This document shows positions 36,348 through 44,805 of a stretch of 64,000 bases of DNA, one piece after another. This stretch comes from Oscillatoriales cyanobacterium USR001. Lineage in GTDB: Bacteria; Cyanobacteriota; Cyanobacteriia; Cyanobacteriales; Microcoleaceae. A program made the translations under genes and the position numbers. The DNA lies in NCBI GenBank assembly GCA_001698425.1, contig MBRE01000044.1, forward strand, positions 1-64,000. The letters run 5' to 3'. The notes under the pieces were generated by a model, which did not search any database, was not told where the DNA came from, and worked only from the letters and a program-made list of their open reading frames with translations. Every line of letters begins with the position of its first letter. The stretch's first letter is position 1.

Positions 36348-36884
36348 ATGAATTATCTGAAAGGTTTTCTGAGTATTAGTTTGAGTGTTTTATTAATTTC
36401 CTGTTCGTCGGTGGATGCTTCTCATCCGGTGGCGGAATCTCCTAAGTCGCCAATTTCACGGGAGACGAATTTGGGTCAAATGTTACCAATTACGGCAAGG
36501 GCAAAAATTGGGGGGAAATTGATTAATCTGGAAGTAACTAAGACTCCTCAAGAGCAGGCTATGGGGTTAATGTATCGCACTTCTTTGGCAGACGATCGCG
36601 GGATGTTGTTCTCGTTTTCTCCAGCGCAAACTGTGGCTTTTTGGATGAAAAATTGTAAGATTTCTCTGGATATGATTTTCTTGCACAATGGTGTGGTGAA
36701 GACGATCGCGGCTAATTCCCCTCCCTGTAATGCTGAACCTTGTCCAACATATAGCTCAAAAACTTCTGTCGATCAAGTAATTGAACTGCGAGGCGGACGT
36801 GCTGCTCAACTCGGTATTAAGGTCGGCGATCGCATTTCTATTGAGTTTTTGCGCCCAGATACTCCCCCGTCCCCCACTCGTTGA
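36348..36884 (+). CDS. DUF192 family lipoprotein
   Basis: ATG 36348 lies just after the repeat tract and gives 178 residues. The N-terminus is a lipoprotein signal (LSISLSVLLISC, with LISC as lipobox). The DUF192 domain then carries its conserved EQAMGLMYR and TVAFWMKNCKISLDMIFL and ends with a VGDRISIEF strand. The function of DUF192 is unknown; extracytoplasmic lipoproteins of this kind are widespread. Confidence 0.88.
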   Translation: MNYLKGFLSISLSVLLISCSSVDASHPVAESPKSPISRETNLGQMLPITARAKIGGKLINLEVTKTPQEQAMGLMYRTSLADDRGMLFSFSPAQTVAFWMKNCKISLDMIFLHNGVVKTIAANSPPCNAEPCPTYSSKTSVDQVIELRGGRAAQLGIKVGDRISIEFLRPDTPPSPTR

Positions 36885-36974
36885 AAGCGAAAAGCTTGGA
36901 GAAGACGGATAATTGCCAATATCCTAATCCCCAATCGCTTTCAGGGCAAGGGTTTCTAATTTTATTAAAACAAC

Positions 36975-37004
36975 TTTACAAAAATCCATAAAAATTGTTA
37001 TAAT
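36975..37004 (+). promoter_or_regulatory. Sigma-70-type promoter with a 540-nt leader downstream
   Basis: TTTACA (36975-36980), 18 bp, and TATAAT (36999-37004). It matches consensus well but is about 550 bp ahead of the next coding start (37554), implying a long leader or a separate RNA. Confidence 0.6.
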
Positions 37005-37010
37005 CTTAAT

Positions 37011-37553
37011 GTTTTGGTATAGCCAAAACCATCAAAGTTTGTTAATCTGTCAATCCTAGCCTTGATAGCAATTCGATTATCTGCCTCAGCAGTTGTTTTT
37101 TAGGTGTGAGAGAGGAGTCAACTGCCCAGAGCTAATTAGAGGTACGTTTAGAAACTAATAGTTAGCGAATTGAGGTATACAGAAACGGGTTTGCCAAAAA
37201 CCCGATGCTGCGGGTGTAGCTCATCAATTAGCAATTTCCCGTAACTCAAAATTTACGGATTCTGTAATTTGGCAGATGAAGTTAATCGCGGAATCTGTTT
37301 GAGAATTTTTTACAGACAGAAGTTATTTAAGTTCTGATGGTAATTGCGATTAGTGAGTAGACCAAAATGAAATGCGATCGCGAAACTGCTGAGATTTCAT
37401 CCAAAAACTTAGCAGCCAATTGAGGATCGGCAACAATGGGGTTCATTAAATGTTTTTGCCGTTGACAGACAAAATAAAAACTGGTTTTTAAGCGCTTAAA
37501 CAGATCGACTTCATATTACACAATGGTGTCTAACACAAGGAGGGGTATTCATA
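37011..37553 (+). ncRNA. Candidate long leader or small RNA upstream of the DUF2949 gene
   Basis: No coding frame is found here. The region follows a strong promoter and contains a small hairpin with arms CGGGTTT (37186-37192) and AAACCCG (37198-37204), besides other mixed-composition sequence. I could not match it to a known riboswitch or to 6S RNA. It could be an untranslated leader or an independent RNA. Confidence 0.35.
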
Positions 37554-37766
37554 ATGACACCCGTTACATATTCTCGATTAATTAGTTTTTTACAAGAAGA
37601 TTTAGCTATTTCTCCAGCTTCTATTGCTGTAGCAGAACGTGCTGGCAGCAGTCAAGGCAATAATGGCAATCACGATCCAAATTCTCTACCAATGATTCTT
37701 TGGCAGTATGGTTTGGTGACGCTTGAACAATTAGATAAAATCTTTGATTGGTTAGCTCGGTGTTAA
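37554..37766 (+). CDS. DUF2949 family small protein
   Basis: The 70-residue protein matches the cyanobacteria-specific DUF2949 pattern: RLISFLQEDLAISPASIAVA near the N-terminus and LPMILWQYGLVTLEQLDKIF near the C-terminus. It is preceded by AGGAGG at a good distance. Function unknown. Transcription probably begins far upstream and ends at the hairpin-T5 terminator at 37834. Confidence 0.82.
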   Translation: MTPVTYSRLISFLQEDLAISPASIAVAERAGSSQGNNGNHDPNSLPMILWQYGLVTLEQLDKIFDWLARC

Positions 37767-37833
37767 TCTTAAATCTGCCAGACTTTTGATACCAAATTTG
37801 GTTAAATCGGGACGATGAAATTTGAGAGCAAAT

Positions 37834-37865
37834 GCGATCGCTCTTGTGATGAGCGATCGCTTTTT
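37834..37865 (+). terminator. Intrinsic terminator after the DUF2949 gene
   Basis: A perfect 10-bp stem GCGATCGCTC / GAGCGATCGC with a 7-nt loop is followed by TTTTT. The HIP1 octamer is used as the stem. Confidence 0.8.
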
Positions 37866-37914
37866 GAGGCCAGTTGTTCCTTGACAAATGATATATTTTG
37901 TTATAAGAAGGTAG

Positions 37915-38050
37915 GAGTTAACAGTTAACAACTAACAGTTAACAACTAACAGTTAACAACTAACAGTTAACAGCTAACAGTTAACAACTAACAGTTAACA
38001 ACCAACAGTTAACAGCTAACAGTTAACAACCAACAGTTAACAACTAACAG
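37915..38050. repeat. Heptameric STRR (AACAGTTAACAACT type)
   Basis: About nine units alternating AACAGTT and AACAACT lie directly downstream of the gatA stop codon. Confidence 0.88.
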
Positions 38051-39511
38051 TTATTCAATATGCGGACTACTTTGATGCCAATAAGTTGATTGTTCGTAAG
38101 CATAAGCCACTTCAAAAAGTCGAGCTTCTTGCAAAACTTTACCAATCATTTGTATGCCGATCGGCAGTCCTTTTTCATCAAAACCACAAGGCATACTTAA
38201 AGATGGTAAACCCGCTAAATTTACGGGAATAGTCATCAAATCTGATAAGTACATACTCATCGGATCGTCTAATTTTTCTCCCGCTTTAAAAGCCGTAGTC
38301 GGTGCTGTTGGACAGATCAAAATATCAACTTGAGCAAAAGCTTTTTCAAAGTCTTCTTTAATCAAAGTCCGCACTTTTTGCGCCTTCAAATAGTACGCAT
38401 CGTAATAACCAGCCGAGAGCGCGTAAGTACCGATCATAATCCGTCGTTTGACTTCTTTGCCAAAGCCTTCAGCGCGAGTTTTGGCGTACATTTCCAACAA
38501 ATTCTCAGCATCAGGACTGCGGAAACCGTATTTTACACCGTCATATCTTGCTAAATTTGCTGATGCTTCCGAGGGCGCAATAATGTAGTAAGTTGGCAAA
38601 CCGTAACGGAATCGAGGGCAGGAAATAACTTGTATTTCTGCTCCTAATTCTTGCATTTTTTCGATTGCTTTAGTTACAGCATCTTTTACCACTGCATCTA
38701 AACCTACGCCAAAGGTTTCTTTAATCACGCCAATTCTGATTTGACCTTTGGGACGCAAATTTGGTCTAAGAGCCGTAAGATAATCGGGTACGGGAAGATT
38801 GATACTGGTAGAGTCTTTGGGATCGTAACCTGCGATCGCCCCTAACATAATCGCTGCATCTTCCACTGTCCGCCCAAAAGGACCAATTTGATCCAAGGAA
38901 GAAGCATAAGCGACTAAACCATAACGAGAAACCAACCCATAAGTCGGTTTCATCCCCACCACCCCACAAAAAGAAGCCGGTTGACGAATCGAACCTCCCG
39001 TATCAGAACCCAAGGCTACCACACATTCGTTAGCGGCCACTGCTGCGGCTGAACCGCCAGAAGAACCACCAGGTACGCGCTCTAAATCCCAAGGATTCGC
39101 TGTTACTTGATAAGCTGAGTTTTCCGTAGAACTCCCCATTGCAAACTCATCCATGTTAGTTTTACCCAAACAGACTGCACCAGCTGCCTCTAGCTTGGAA
39201 ACAACGGTAGCATCATAAGGAGGGATAAAATCTTTCAAGATCCGGGAACCACAAGTTGTAGGTATGCCTGCGGTGCACATATTGTCTTTAATGGCAATAG
39301 GAATTCCTGCCAATGTCCCAATCTTTTCTCCTGCGGCGATTTGAGCGTCCACCTTGCCAGCCTGCTCTAAGGCTTTGTCTGCTGTTATGTGCAGGAAACT
39401 GCGTAATTTTGGCTCTAGCTGATGAATTCGATCTAATGCTTCTTGAGCGATTTCGACAGCAGAGCGTTCTTTATTAACCAGTTGTTGGTGCAACTCGCGG
39501 ATGGATGCCAT
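38051..39511 (-). CDS. gatA: Glutamyl-tRNA(Gln) amidotransferase subunit A
   Basis: GatA is the glutaminase/amidase subunit of GatCAB, which converts Glu-tRNA(Gln) to Gln-tRNA(Gln), required in cyanobacteria. The 486 residues include the amidase signature with the Ser-cisSer-Lys triad: Lys in IPIAIKDNM (about 75), Ser in [13 protein letters not shown] and Ser in [12 protein letters not shown] (about 165-176). Full length and well conserved. It stands alone. The two Gln tRNAs of the array at 57.9 kb would be its substrates if expressed. Confidence 0.96.
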   Translation of the reverse strand: MASIRELHQQLVNKERSAVEIAQEALDRIHQLEPKLRSFLHITADKALEQAGKVDAQIAAGEKIGTLAGIPIAIKDNMCTAGIPTTCGSRILKDFIPPYDATVVSKLEAAGAVCLGKTNMDEFAMGSSTENSAYQVTANPWDLERVPGGSSGGSAAAVAANECVVALGSDTGGSIRQPASFCGVVGMKPTYGLVSRYGLVAYASSLDQIGPFGRTVEDAAIMLGAIAGYDPKDSTSINLPVPDYLTALRPNLRPKGQIRIGVIKETFGVGLDAVVKDAVTKAIEKMQELGAEIQVISCPRFRYGLPTYYIIAPSEASANLARYDGVKYGFRSPDAENLLEMYAKTRAEGFGKEVKRRIMIGTYALSAGYYDAYYLKAQKVRTLIKEDFEKAFAQVDILICPTAPTTAFKAGEKLDDPMSMYLSDLMTIPVNLAGLPSLSMPCGFDEKGLPIGIQMIGKVLQEARLFEVAYAYEQSTYWHQSSPHIE

Positions 39512-39654
39512 GCTTATACCTTTAATCTTTATTTAATCTAGTGAAAGCTTCTTAGCCAATATAAAGCATATTTAGCCAATATAAAGCATATTTAGAAATT
39601 AGGATACCATTACCAGGGCATAAAGTCCTTTAGGGAATTAAAAGTCCAAGATGG

Positions 39655-39743
39655 GGGTAGTTCCTATTTGCTTACGGGTAGTAAGAAAGCGCGTTTCCTG
39701 AAAGTTGCCGTCAGTCGATGCGGGTTCAAGTCCCGTTCTCTCC
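39655..39743 (+). tRNA. tRNA-like remnant (T-arm and acceptor recognisable)
   Basis: GCGGG-TTCAAGT-CCCGT is a proper T-arm, followed by TCTCTCC and A. The 5' GGGGGTA pairs with it at six of seven positions. The middle forms a CTTAC/GTAAG hairpin, but no clear anticodon arm. It may be a decayed or interrupted class II tRNA; no anticodon can be assigned. Confidence 0.35.
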
Positions 39744-39779
39744 ATTTCATTAAACTTATTGCAATAAGTCTAATCTTTA

Positions 39780-39849
39780 CCCTCTGCCAATGGAAATGGT
39801 GCTGGCGCTACGAACGCCGGATGTGATGGTTCGATTCCATCCAGAGGGG
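39780..39849 (+). tRNA. tRNA-Arg(ACG)-like
   Basis: Acceptor CCCTCTG/CAGAGGG pairs fully. Anticodon stem TGGCG/CGCCG encloses CTACGAA (anticodon ACG). The T-arm GATGG-TTCGATT-CCATC is perfect. The D-region (CCAATGGAAATGGTG) lacks the usual U8 and D-stem. It is possibly a non-canonical or degenerate tRNA. Confidence 0.5.
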
Positions 39850-39968
39850 TATAATTGTTAGGAAAGAAATTTTAACTTATTAACAAGCAGGTTAAGCGAT
39901 CGCTCACTTACTTCTCTCCCACTATAACACTATCTAATATGTGTTAAAATCTACAGCAAATCGAGTAA

Positions 39969-40166
39969 ATGACTGGAATGCCTACTGCTGCTCAATTAGA
40001 GACTTTATATCGCGTCGGCTATCAACTGACGTACTTTATGCTTCAACCCATCCATCTCATTTGTGTCGATCGTCGAACTCGAAATGTATACATATTAGCT
40101 GGATATAACGAAGAGCTTGAGTTTCAAATCTTACCTAATGGGGAGTTTTCAGATGAGCCGAGTTAA
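39969..40166 (+). CDS. DUF6888-type small protein
   Basis: The 65-residue protein has the pattern of the cyanobacterial DUF6888 family: PTAAQLETLYRVGYQLTYFM, IHLICVDRRTRNVYILAG and a final EFQILPNGEF. Translation may begin at ATG 39969 or 39978. It overlaps the next gene (DUF6887-type) by 14 bp. These two families typically occur as a pair of unknown function. Confidence 0.7.
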   Translation: MTGMPTAAQLETLYRVGYQLTYFMLQPIHLICVDRRTRNVYILAGYNEELEFQILPNGEFSDEPS

Positions 40167-40395
40167 TTATGATTCAATGTCTGATTCTGAGTTGAAACAA
40201 TACTTTCTCAGACATCGTGGGGATCAAGCTGCCTTTCAAGCTTATTTAGATAGACTCAATCAGCGCCCGCATAGAATCATCGCTAGTCCCAGCGATCCCG
40301 ATTTTGATGAAAAAGTTCAAGCAGCGATTCGCCAAAAACTGGAAGCAGTAAGAAGTAGTGGAGAGCAGGCTAACAATGAATTTAAAACATTATAA
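40153..40395 (+). CDS. DUF6887-type small protein
   Basis: ATG 40153 gives 80 residues beginning MSRVNYDSMSDSELKQYFLR. A QAAFQAYLDRLNQRP segment and a charged C-terminal helix follow. The pattern is that of DUF6887, the partner of the overlapping upstream DUF6888-type gene. It overlaps the exonuclease gene that follows by 20 bp, so the three are probably cotranscribed. Function unknown; a toxin-antitoxin-like unit has no direct support. Confidence 0.7.
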   Translation: MSRVNYDSMSDSELKQYFLRHRGDQAAFQAYLDRLNQRPHRIIASPSDPDFDEKVQAAIRQKLEAVRSSGEQANNEFKTL

Positions 40396-40945
40396 TTACT
40401 ATCTAGTCCTTGACCTAGAAGCGACTTGCTGCGATCGAGGAACTATTAGACAAGATCAGATGGAAATTATCGAGATTGGCGCGGTAATGGTGGAACCCAA
40501 AAACCTCACAATTATTGATGAATTTCAAACCTTTATTAAGCCAGTTCGCCATCCCATTCTCACTGACTTCTGCAAGTCTTTAACATCTATTTCTCAAAAA
40601 CAAGTCGATTTAGCACTAACTTACCCGGAAGCGATCGCACTTCTCAAAAATTGGCTATCTGGTTACTCAAATGGTGTATTCGGTTCTTGGGGTGACTACG
40701 ATCGCAAACAATTTCAACAAGACAGCAACTTTCACAAAGTCCCTTTTCCCATTGCTTATCCTCATATTAATCTCAAACAATTGTTTACGGATACTCAAGG
40801 TTTCCCAAAACGTTATGGGATGGCAAAAGCTCTGCAACTTGTAGGTTTACCCCTAGAAGGAACTCATCACCGAGGCATAGATGATGCTAGGAATATTGCT
40901 AAACTTTTGCCTTATATTTTTGATCAGAAAAAGGTGTTAAAATAA
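40376..40945 (+). CDS. DEDDh 3'-5' exonuclease (ERI1/KapD-like)
   Basis: ATG 40376 gives 189 residues. The DEDDh motifs are complete: YLVLDLEATCC (Asp, Glu), the Asp in FGSWGDYDRKQF, and HHRGIDDARNIAKLL (His and last Asp). The MEIIEIGAVMV strand and the overall order resemble ERI1/KapD-type exonucleases that trim RNA 3' ends. It overlaps the small DUF6887 gene. A 40-bp piece of this gene is repeated as a fragment at 42431-42470. Confidence 0.88.
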   Translation: MNLKHYNYYLVLDLEATCCDRGTIRQDQMEIIEIGAVMVEPKNLTIIDEFQTFIKPVRHPILTDFCKSLTSISQKQVDLALTYPEAIALLKNWLSGYSNGVFGSWGDYDRKQFQQDSNFHKVPFPIAYPHINLKQLFTDTQGFPKRYGMAKALQLVGLPLEGTHHRGIDDARNIAKLLPYIFDQKKVLK

Positions 40946-41030
40946 CCCTTCCTTACTCTGGACGACTCCAAAACCACCCTAGCTAACGAATGTCTGCAAG
41001 CAAATTTACAAATAAAATACGATTACCCTA

Positions 41031-41059
41031 TTGACATTATGTACTTTCAGACATATTGT
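41031..41059 (+). promoter_or_regulatory. Promoter of the sulfate-binding protein gene
   Basis: TTGACA (41031-41036), 17-bp spacer, TATTGT (41054-41059), about 80 bp upstream of the start codon. A CysR-type site was not identified. Confidence 0.55.
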
Positions 41060-41138
41060 GTAATACAACTGAATTTTCAAGTCCATTACCTCTAGTTTTG
41101 GGCTGTATCTACTTGCAAACAAAAGGAAGCAAGCATCA

Positions 41139-42266
41139 ATGTGGCATCAGAATCTGAAAAAGCAAGTTTTAGGGTTATTACGGGCAAAAACTGGTTTCCC
41201 AACTTCTGAGCGGAAATCAGGCAAAGGAGGGAAGACTTCTCTGCTCAGAGTCTTTATTTTCTGCTTGGCTATAGGTTTAGGTTTGAGTTGGTTGACTCCT
41301 CAAGTAGCCAAAAGTCAGCAAAAGCCTAAAGATGCAGAAATCACTTTAGTTTCTTTTGCAGTTACCAAAGCTGCTTACGACCGTATCATTCCTAAGTTTG
41401 TAGAAAAATGGAAACGAGAAAATAACGGTCAGTTTGTCAAAGTTAATCAAAGCTATGGTGGCTCTGGTTCGCAAACTCGTGCTGTAATTGATGGCTTAGA
41501 TGCAGATGTCGTACACCTAGCACTTGCCTTTGATACCAGTCGTATCCAACAAGCAGGTTTAATCAAAGCAGGCTGGGAGCGAGAAGTACCGAATAATGGG
41601 ATTGTTAGTAAGTCTGTTGTGGCTTTGGTAACGCGAGAGGGTAATCCTAAAAAAATCAACGGTTGGTCTGACTTAGCCAGAAATGGTATCTCCGTAATTA
41701 CTGCCAATCCTAAAACTTCAGGTGTAGCTCGTTGGAACTTTTTAGCTTTGTGGGGCTCGGTGACAAAAACTGGAAAAAATGAACAAGAAGCCCGTAAATT
41801 TGTCACCCAAGTTTATCGAAATGTACTGGTTCTTCCCAAGGATGCTCGCGAAGCATCAGACACATTCTATAAGCAAGGGCAAGGCGATGTGCTGATCAAC
41901 TATGAAAATGAAATTCTCTTAGGAAGACAGAAGGGTGAAAAGGAACCTTTCGTTATTCCTCAAGTGAATATTTCCATCGAGAATCCAGTAGCTGTCGTCG
42001 ATAAAAACGTAGACAAGCATGGCACTCGTCGAGTAGCGGAAGCATTTGTGAAATACCTTTACACGCCTGAAGCTCAACAAGAATTTGCTAAGGTGGGTTT
42101 TCGCCCTGTTAACACAACAGTAGCCGGAGAATTTAGCAGGAATTTTCCCAGCATTGGCAAACTATTTACAGCGAACGATTTAGGTGGTTGGGATGGAATA
42201 CAACGCAAGTTTTTTGCGGATGGGGCGCTCTTCGATCAAATTCAAGCTGAACTGGGTAAAAGATAA
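41139..42266 (+). CDS. sbpA: Sulfate ABC transporter substrate-binding protein
   Basis: The 375-residue periplasmic protein has a basic N-region and hydrophobic core (VFIFCLAIGLGLSWLTPQVA) as export signal. It then shows the sulfate-binding protein pattern: EITLVSFAVTKAAYDRIIP, QSYGGSGSQTRAVIDG (anion-binding Ser residues), DVVHLALAFD and ANPKTSGVARWNFLALWG. It delivers sulfate to CysTWA, whose genes are absent from the window, so it is a stand-alone gene. Thiosulfate binding is a possible alternative. Confidence 0.93.
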   Translation: MWHQNLKKQVLGLLRAKTGFPTSERKSGKGGKTSLLRVFIFCLAIGLGLSWLTPQVAKSQQKPKDAEITLVSFAVTKAAYDRIIPKFVEKWKRENNGQFVKVNQSYGGSGSQTRAVIDGLDADVVHLALAFDTSRIQQAGLIKAGWEREVPNNGIVSKSVVALVTREGNPKKINGWSDLARNGISVITANPKTSGVARWNFLALWGSVTKTGKNEQEARKFVTQVYRNVLVLPKDAREASDTFYKQGQGDVLINYENEILLGRQKGEKEPFVIPQVNISIENPVAVVDKNVDKHGTRRVAEAFVKYLYTPEAQQEFAKVGFRPVNTTVAGEFSRNFPSIGKLFTANDLGGWDGIQRKFFADGALFDQIQAELGKR

Positions 42267-42314
42267 GTGCTTTTGACTCCTCCATTTACAGCGCTTTACA
42301 AGTGAGTAGGTATG

Positions 42315-42346
42315 CGAAACCCGGTTTCTTCAAGAAATCGGGTTTC
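42315..42346. repeat. Dispersed palindromic repeat D, copy 2
   Basis: GAAACCCGGTTTCTT and AAGAAATCGGGTTTC form a 14-15 bp hairpin after sbpA, related to the repeat at 14709-14772. No T-run follows; it may still act as an RNA 3' stabiliser. Confidence 0.65.
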
Positions 42347-42430
42347 TATGCCGTAATTCACGCAACTGAAATCTGCTATATTTTTGCTCGCTAATTACGA
42401 AATCGTTGGCGATCGCTGTCTTTGGCGGGG

Positions 42431-42470
42431 TGCGATCGCACTACTCAAAAATTGGCTATCAGTTTACTCA
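42431..42470 (+). repeat. Fragment duplicated from the exonuclease gene
   Basis: GCGATCGCACTACTCAAAAA and the following TTGGCTATC match codons of the exonuclease (AIALLKNWLS, about 40640-40675). It has no start and is a stray copy. Confidence 0.65.
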
Positions 42471-42481
42471 ATCGCCAGCGA

Positions 42482-42802
42482 TCAATATTTTTGCAGTTCT
42501 GGTAATTTGAAGCTTAAAACTATATCCGATTCAGGAATTCCCGCTGCCATCAACTCATAGGCAATTCCATCTTCTGTACCATCATGTTCGATCCAAAGTT
42601 TATTGTCGATAATTTCAATATGGATCAAATTTCCATAGATGCGATAACCGTTTTGCCATCCAGTTTCAACTAACAAATAGCGACTGCGCTTTTCATCTAA
42701 TACTAATTTAATTTCAGCTTGGTCATCATTGCCCAGAAAATCGGCATATTCTTGGAGAATTTTTTCAACGATGTTTCGATATTGAATATTTACTGAATCC
42801 AT
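42482..42802 (-). CDS. xisI: XisI-like protein
   Basis: The 106-residue protein has the XisI pattern: YRNIVEKILQEYADF near the N-terminus, YLLVETGWQNGYRIYGNLIH in the middle and GIPESDIVLSFKLPE at the end. XisI was named for its requirement, with XisF and XisH, in fdxN-element excision in Anabaena. Most cyanobacteria carry many xisH/xisI pairs unconnected to that element. It overlaps xisH by 13 bp. No recombinase gene is nearby, so no excision role is indicated here. Confidence 0.9.
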   Translation of the reverse strand: MDSVNIQYRNIVEKILQEYADFLGNDDQAEIKLVLDEKRSRYLLVETGWQNGYRIYGNLIHIEIIDNKLWIEHDGTEDGIAYELMAAGIPESDIVLSFKLPELQKY

Positions 42803-43209
42803 TGCACAATTACCTCCACTGCTGGATCGAAAGTAACTAAACGAATGATGCTATCTTCAATCAGAGTTTGACCTGCTTCTTCTTCAAAGACTCTTTTTTT
42901 AATATCTTCCGTAACTGCTAGAAATAGCAAATGATGGGGATAGTAGCGTTTCAGCAAACGCTCATAAAGTACGAATTGACCAACTGCTCCTTCCAGATCC
43001 TTCATGTCTGAAGGACTGAGAAAACTCTTGATTTCAATAGCTATTTTCTCACTATCCCGTTCCGCCGCAAGCATCCGTTCTGCGCCTAAATCAACGAATA
43101 AGTTTCTGCTACGAGCTAGACGAATTCGCAACGGATCGTGTGTTATTGTCCAGCCATCTTTGATGAGAGCATTTTTAACGGTTTGGTGATAAGTGTCTTT
43201 TGCTGGCAT
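42790..43209 (-). CDS. xisH: XisH-like protein
   Basis: The 139-residue XisH protein has a nuclease-like fold pattern: KDGWTITHDPLRI at the N-terminus, DLGAERMLAAERDSEKIAIE followed by IKSF (a restriction-endonuclease-like E-x-K), and VGQFVLYERLL. It is the upstream partner of the overlapping xisI. The pair is transcribed alone. Its function outside the fdxN element is unknown. Confidence 0.9.
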   Translation of the reverse strand: MPAKDTYHQTVKNALIKDGWTITHDPLRIRLARSRNLFVDLGAERMLAAERDSEKIAIEIKSFLSPSDMKDLEGAVGQFVLYERLLKRYYPHHLLFLAVTEDIKKRVFEEEAGQTLIEDSIIRLVTFDPAVEVIVQWIQ

Positions 43210-43322
43210 AGCAGTTCTATTTTAGCATACTGACTGGTTGCTTGGGGAAATAGCTGACAAGGTTGATCGCTTAACTGTGATGCTCTAAAATAAATTGAGT
43301 TATTCCAAGAAAATAGGTCAAT

Positions 43323-43871
43323 TTGGCAATGAAAACCCTAGCTAAATGGTCTGTGAGTGACTATCACGGTATGATTCAAGCCGGCATTCTGCGCGATCGC
43401 CGTGTAGAGTTGCTGGCCGGTGAAATTTGTGAGATGAGTCCAGAAACCCCAATTCACTATAATACCACAAAACGAGGTGCTAAATATCTGGAAGAGTTAC
43501 TTGCAGGTAAAGCTGATGTTCGCTTCAATGGGCCAATTACGCTATCTGATTCCGAACCAGAACCAGATATTACTATTGTGCGATCGCCAGAATCTATCTA
43601 CAACGATCGCCATCCCCAACCTCAAGATATTTATTGGATAGTAGAAGTTGCTAAAACTAGCTTGAAAAAAGATTTAGAGTTTAAAGCTACTATTTATGCC
43701 TCCGCAGGAATTCAGGAATATTGGGTGTTGAATTTATCTGTTAAGCAGATTATTGTGTTTAAATATCCTCAGAATGGGGAATATACTACGGAGCAAAAGT
43801 TCGAGCATGGAAACCTGATCCCATTGGCATTTCCTGATATTCAGGTATCCGTTGAGAGACTTTTGGGATGA
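43323..43871 (+). CDS. Uma2 family (DUF820) predicted endonuclease
   Basis: The 182-residue Uma2 protein starts AKWSVSDYHGMIQAGILRDR and has RRVELLAGEI-like N-terminal strands. The core EPDITIVRSPESIY and DIYWIVEVAKTSLKKDLEFK contains the Asp and Glu/Lys positions. It is a second family member besides the gene at 31802. Function unknown. Confidence 0.85.
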   Translation: MAMKTLAKWSVSDYHGMIQAGILRDRRVELLAGEICEMSPETPIHYNTTKRGAKYLEELLAGKADVRFNGPITLSDSEPEPDITIVRSPESIYNDRHPQPQDIYWIVEVAKTSLKKDLEFKATIYASAGIQEYWVLNLSVKQIIVFKYPQNGEYTTEQKFEHGNLIPLAFPDIQVSVERLLG

Positions 43872-43890
43872 GTGATCGCCCTCTAATTTC

Positions 43891-44745
43891 TCATATTTTT
43901 TTAGGCATCACATATCTAATTCCACCTTTACTTCCAACCACATCATCTCGGTAGCGAGGGATAATATGAATACTAGCGTGCATCATTTTTTGACCCGCAT
44001 CTTTATTAACATTCATTCCCACATTAAAACCATCTGGCTGAAACTCTTTAAGTAACATCTCTTGCACTTTATTAGCCATAAACCAGCACGCAGATTGTTC
44101 TTGAAACGGCAGTTCAAAATAATTAGCAACGTGACGCTTAGGGAGAATCAAAACATGACCTTTACTCACGGGATAACCATCAAACATCGCATAAGCTGTA
44201 GCAGATTCAGTTAGTAAAGTTAGATTTTTCCGGGGGTTACAGAATATACAGTTATTAGATGAATTTCTTTGATAATTGTAATGAATATATTCGTAGATTT
44301 CGCAATACTCATCTAAGTGAATTGACTTAAACGGAAGTTTGACAATACACTGATATGTAGGTTTTTTATGAACGTAATGTTCTCTAAATCCTTCTCTTTT
44401 TAAATCTCGTCTAACTGCGTAATATGCTTTACCTCCGGGTTTCAAAAGATGGGAAACTTCCATCAGAATATGCGCTTGTTCTTCAGAAAATAAAACATTT
44501 AAAACATAAAAGCAAATTATTGTGTCGAATTTTCCCGTTGGGTATTCTGGGAAATAATGAGGATCGTAACCGATAATATCAAGACCTTTTTGCTGCAATA
44601 ACTTAACATCGTTACCCAAGCCGCAGCCAAAGTCTAAAATGCGTCCTTGAAATAGGTTTTTATCTAATAAAAATCGTGCTGGAAATGACAATGAAGTTCT
44701 TTCCATTGCCGTGAGGTGACTGAATTTATTTGTTTGCTTTTTCAT
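43891..44745 (-). CDS. Methyltransferase-HIT fusion protein with altered HIT triad
   Basis: The 284 residues combine two domains. The N-terminal 150 are a class I SAM-dependent methyltransferase (GRILDFGCGLGNDVKLL as SAM loop, about 35-51; DTIICFYVLNVL as acidic strand). The C-terminal part (about 165-284) is a HIT domain with CIFCNP, AYAMFDGYPVSKGHVLILPK and GFNVGMNVNKDAGQ. In the HIT triad, usually H-x-H-x-H, the sequence is MHASIHIIPRY, so the central catalytic His is Ser. Nucleotide hydrolysis or transfer is probably lost, with binding retained. The methyl acceptor is unknown. Confidence 0.82.
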   Translation of the reverse strand: MKKQTNKFSHLTAMERTSLSFPARFLLDKNLFQGRILDFGCGLGNDVKLLQQKGLDIIGYDPHYFPEYPTGKFDTIICFYVLNVLFSEEQAHILMEVSHLLKPGGKAYYAVRRDLKREGFREHYVHKKPTYQCIVKLPFKSIHLDEYCEIYEYIHYNYQRNSSNNCIFCNPRKNLTLLTESATAYAMFDGYPVSKGHVLILPKRHVANYFELPFQEQSACWFMANKVQEMLLKEFQPDGFNVGMNVNKDAGQKMMHASIHIIPRYRDDVVGSKGGIRYVMPKKI

Positions 44746-44805
44746 GGAAAATAAATCTTGAAATAAATCTTATGATTAATCAGACTTGTCTTTAATTTTT
44801 TAGAC

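Noticed and set aside
37915..38050. Possible CRISPR array
   Set aside because: The units are contiguous heptamers without unique spacers, so they are STRR repeats; no cas genes are present.
39655..39743. tmRNA 3' end or group I intron-containing tRNA
   Set aside because: The T-arm is present, but no tag frame, intron core or matching 5' exon could be recognised.
42482..43209. xisH/xisI as evidence for an fdxN-type excision element
   Set aside because: No XisF recombinase, nif gene or attachment sites are visible, and such pairs are abundant outside those elements.
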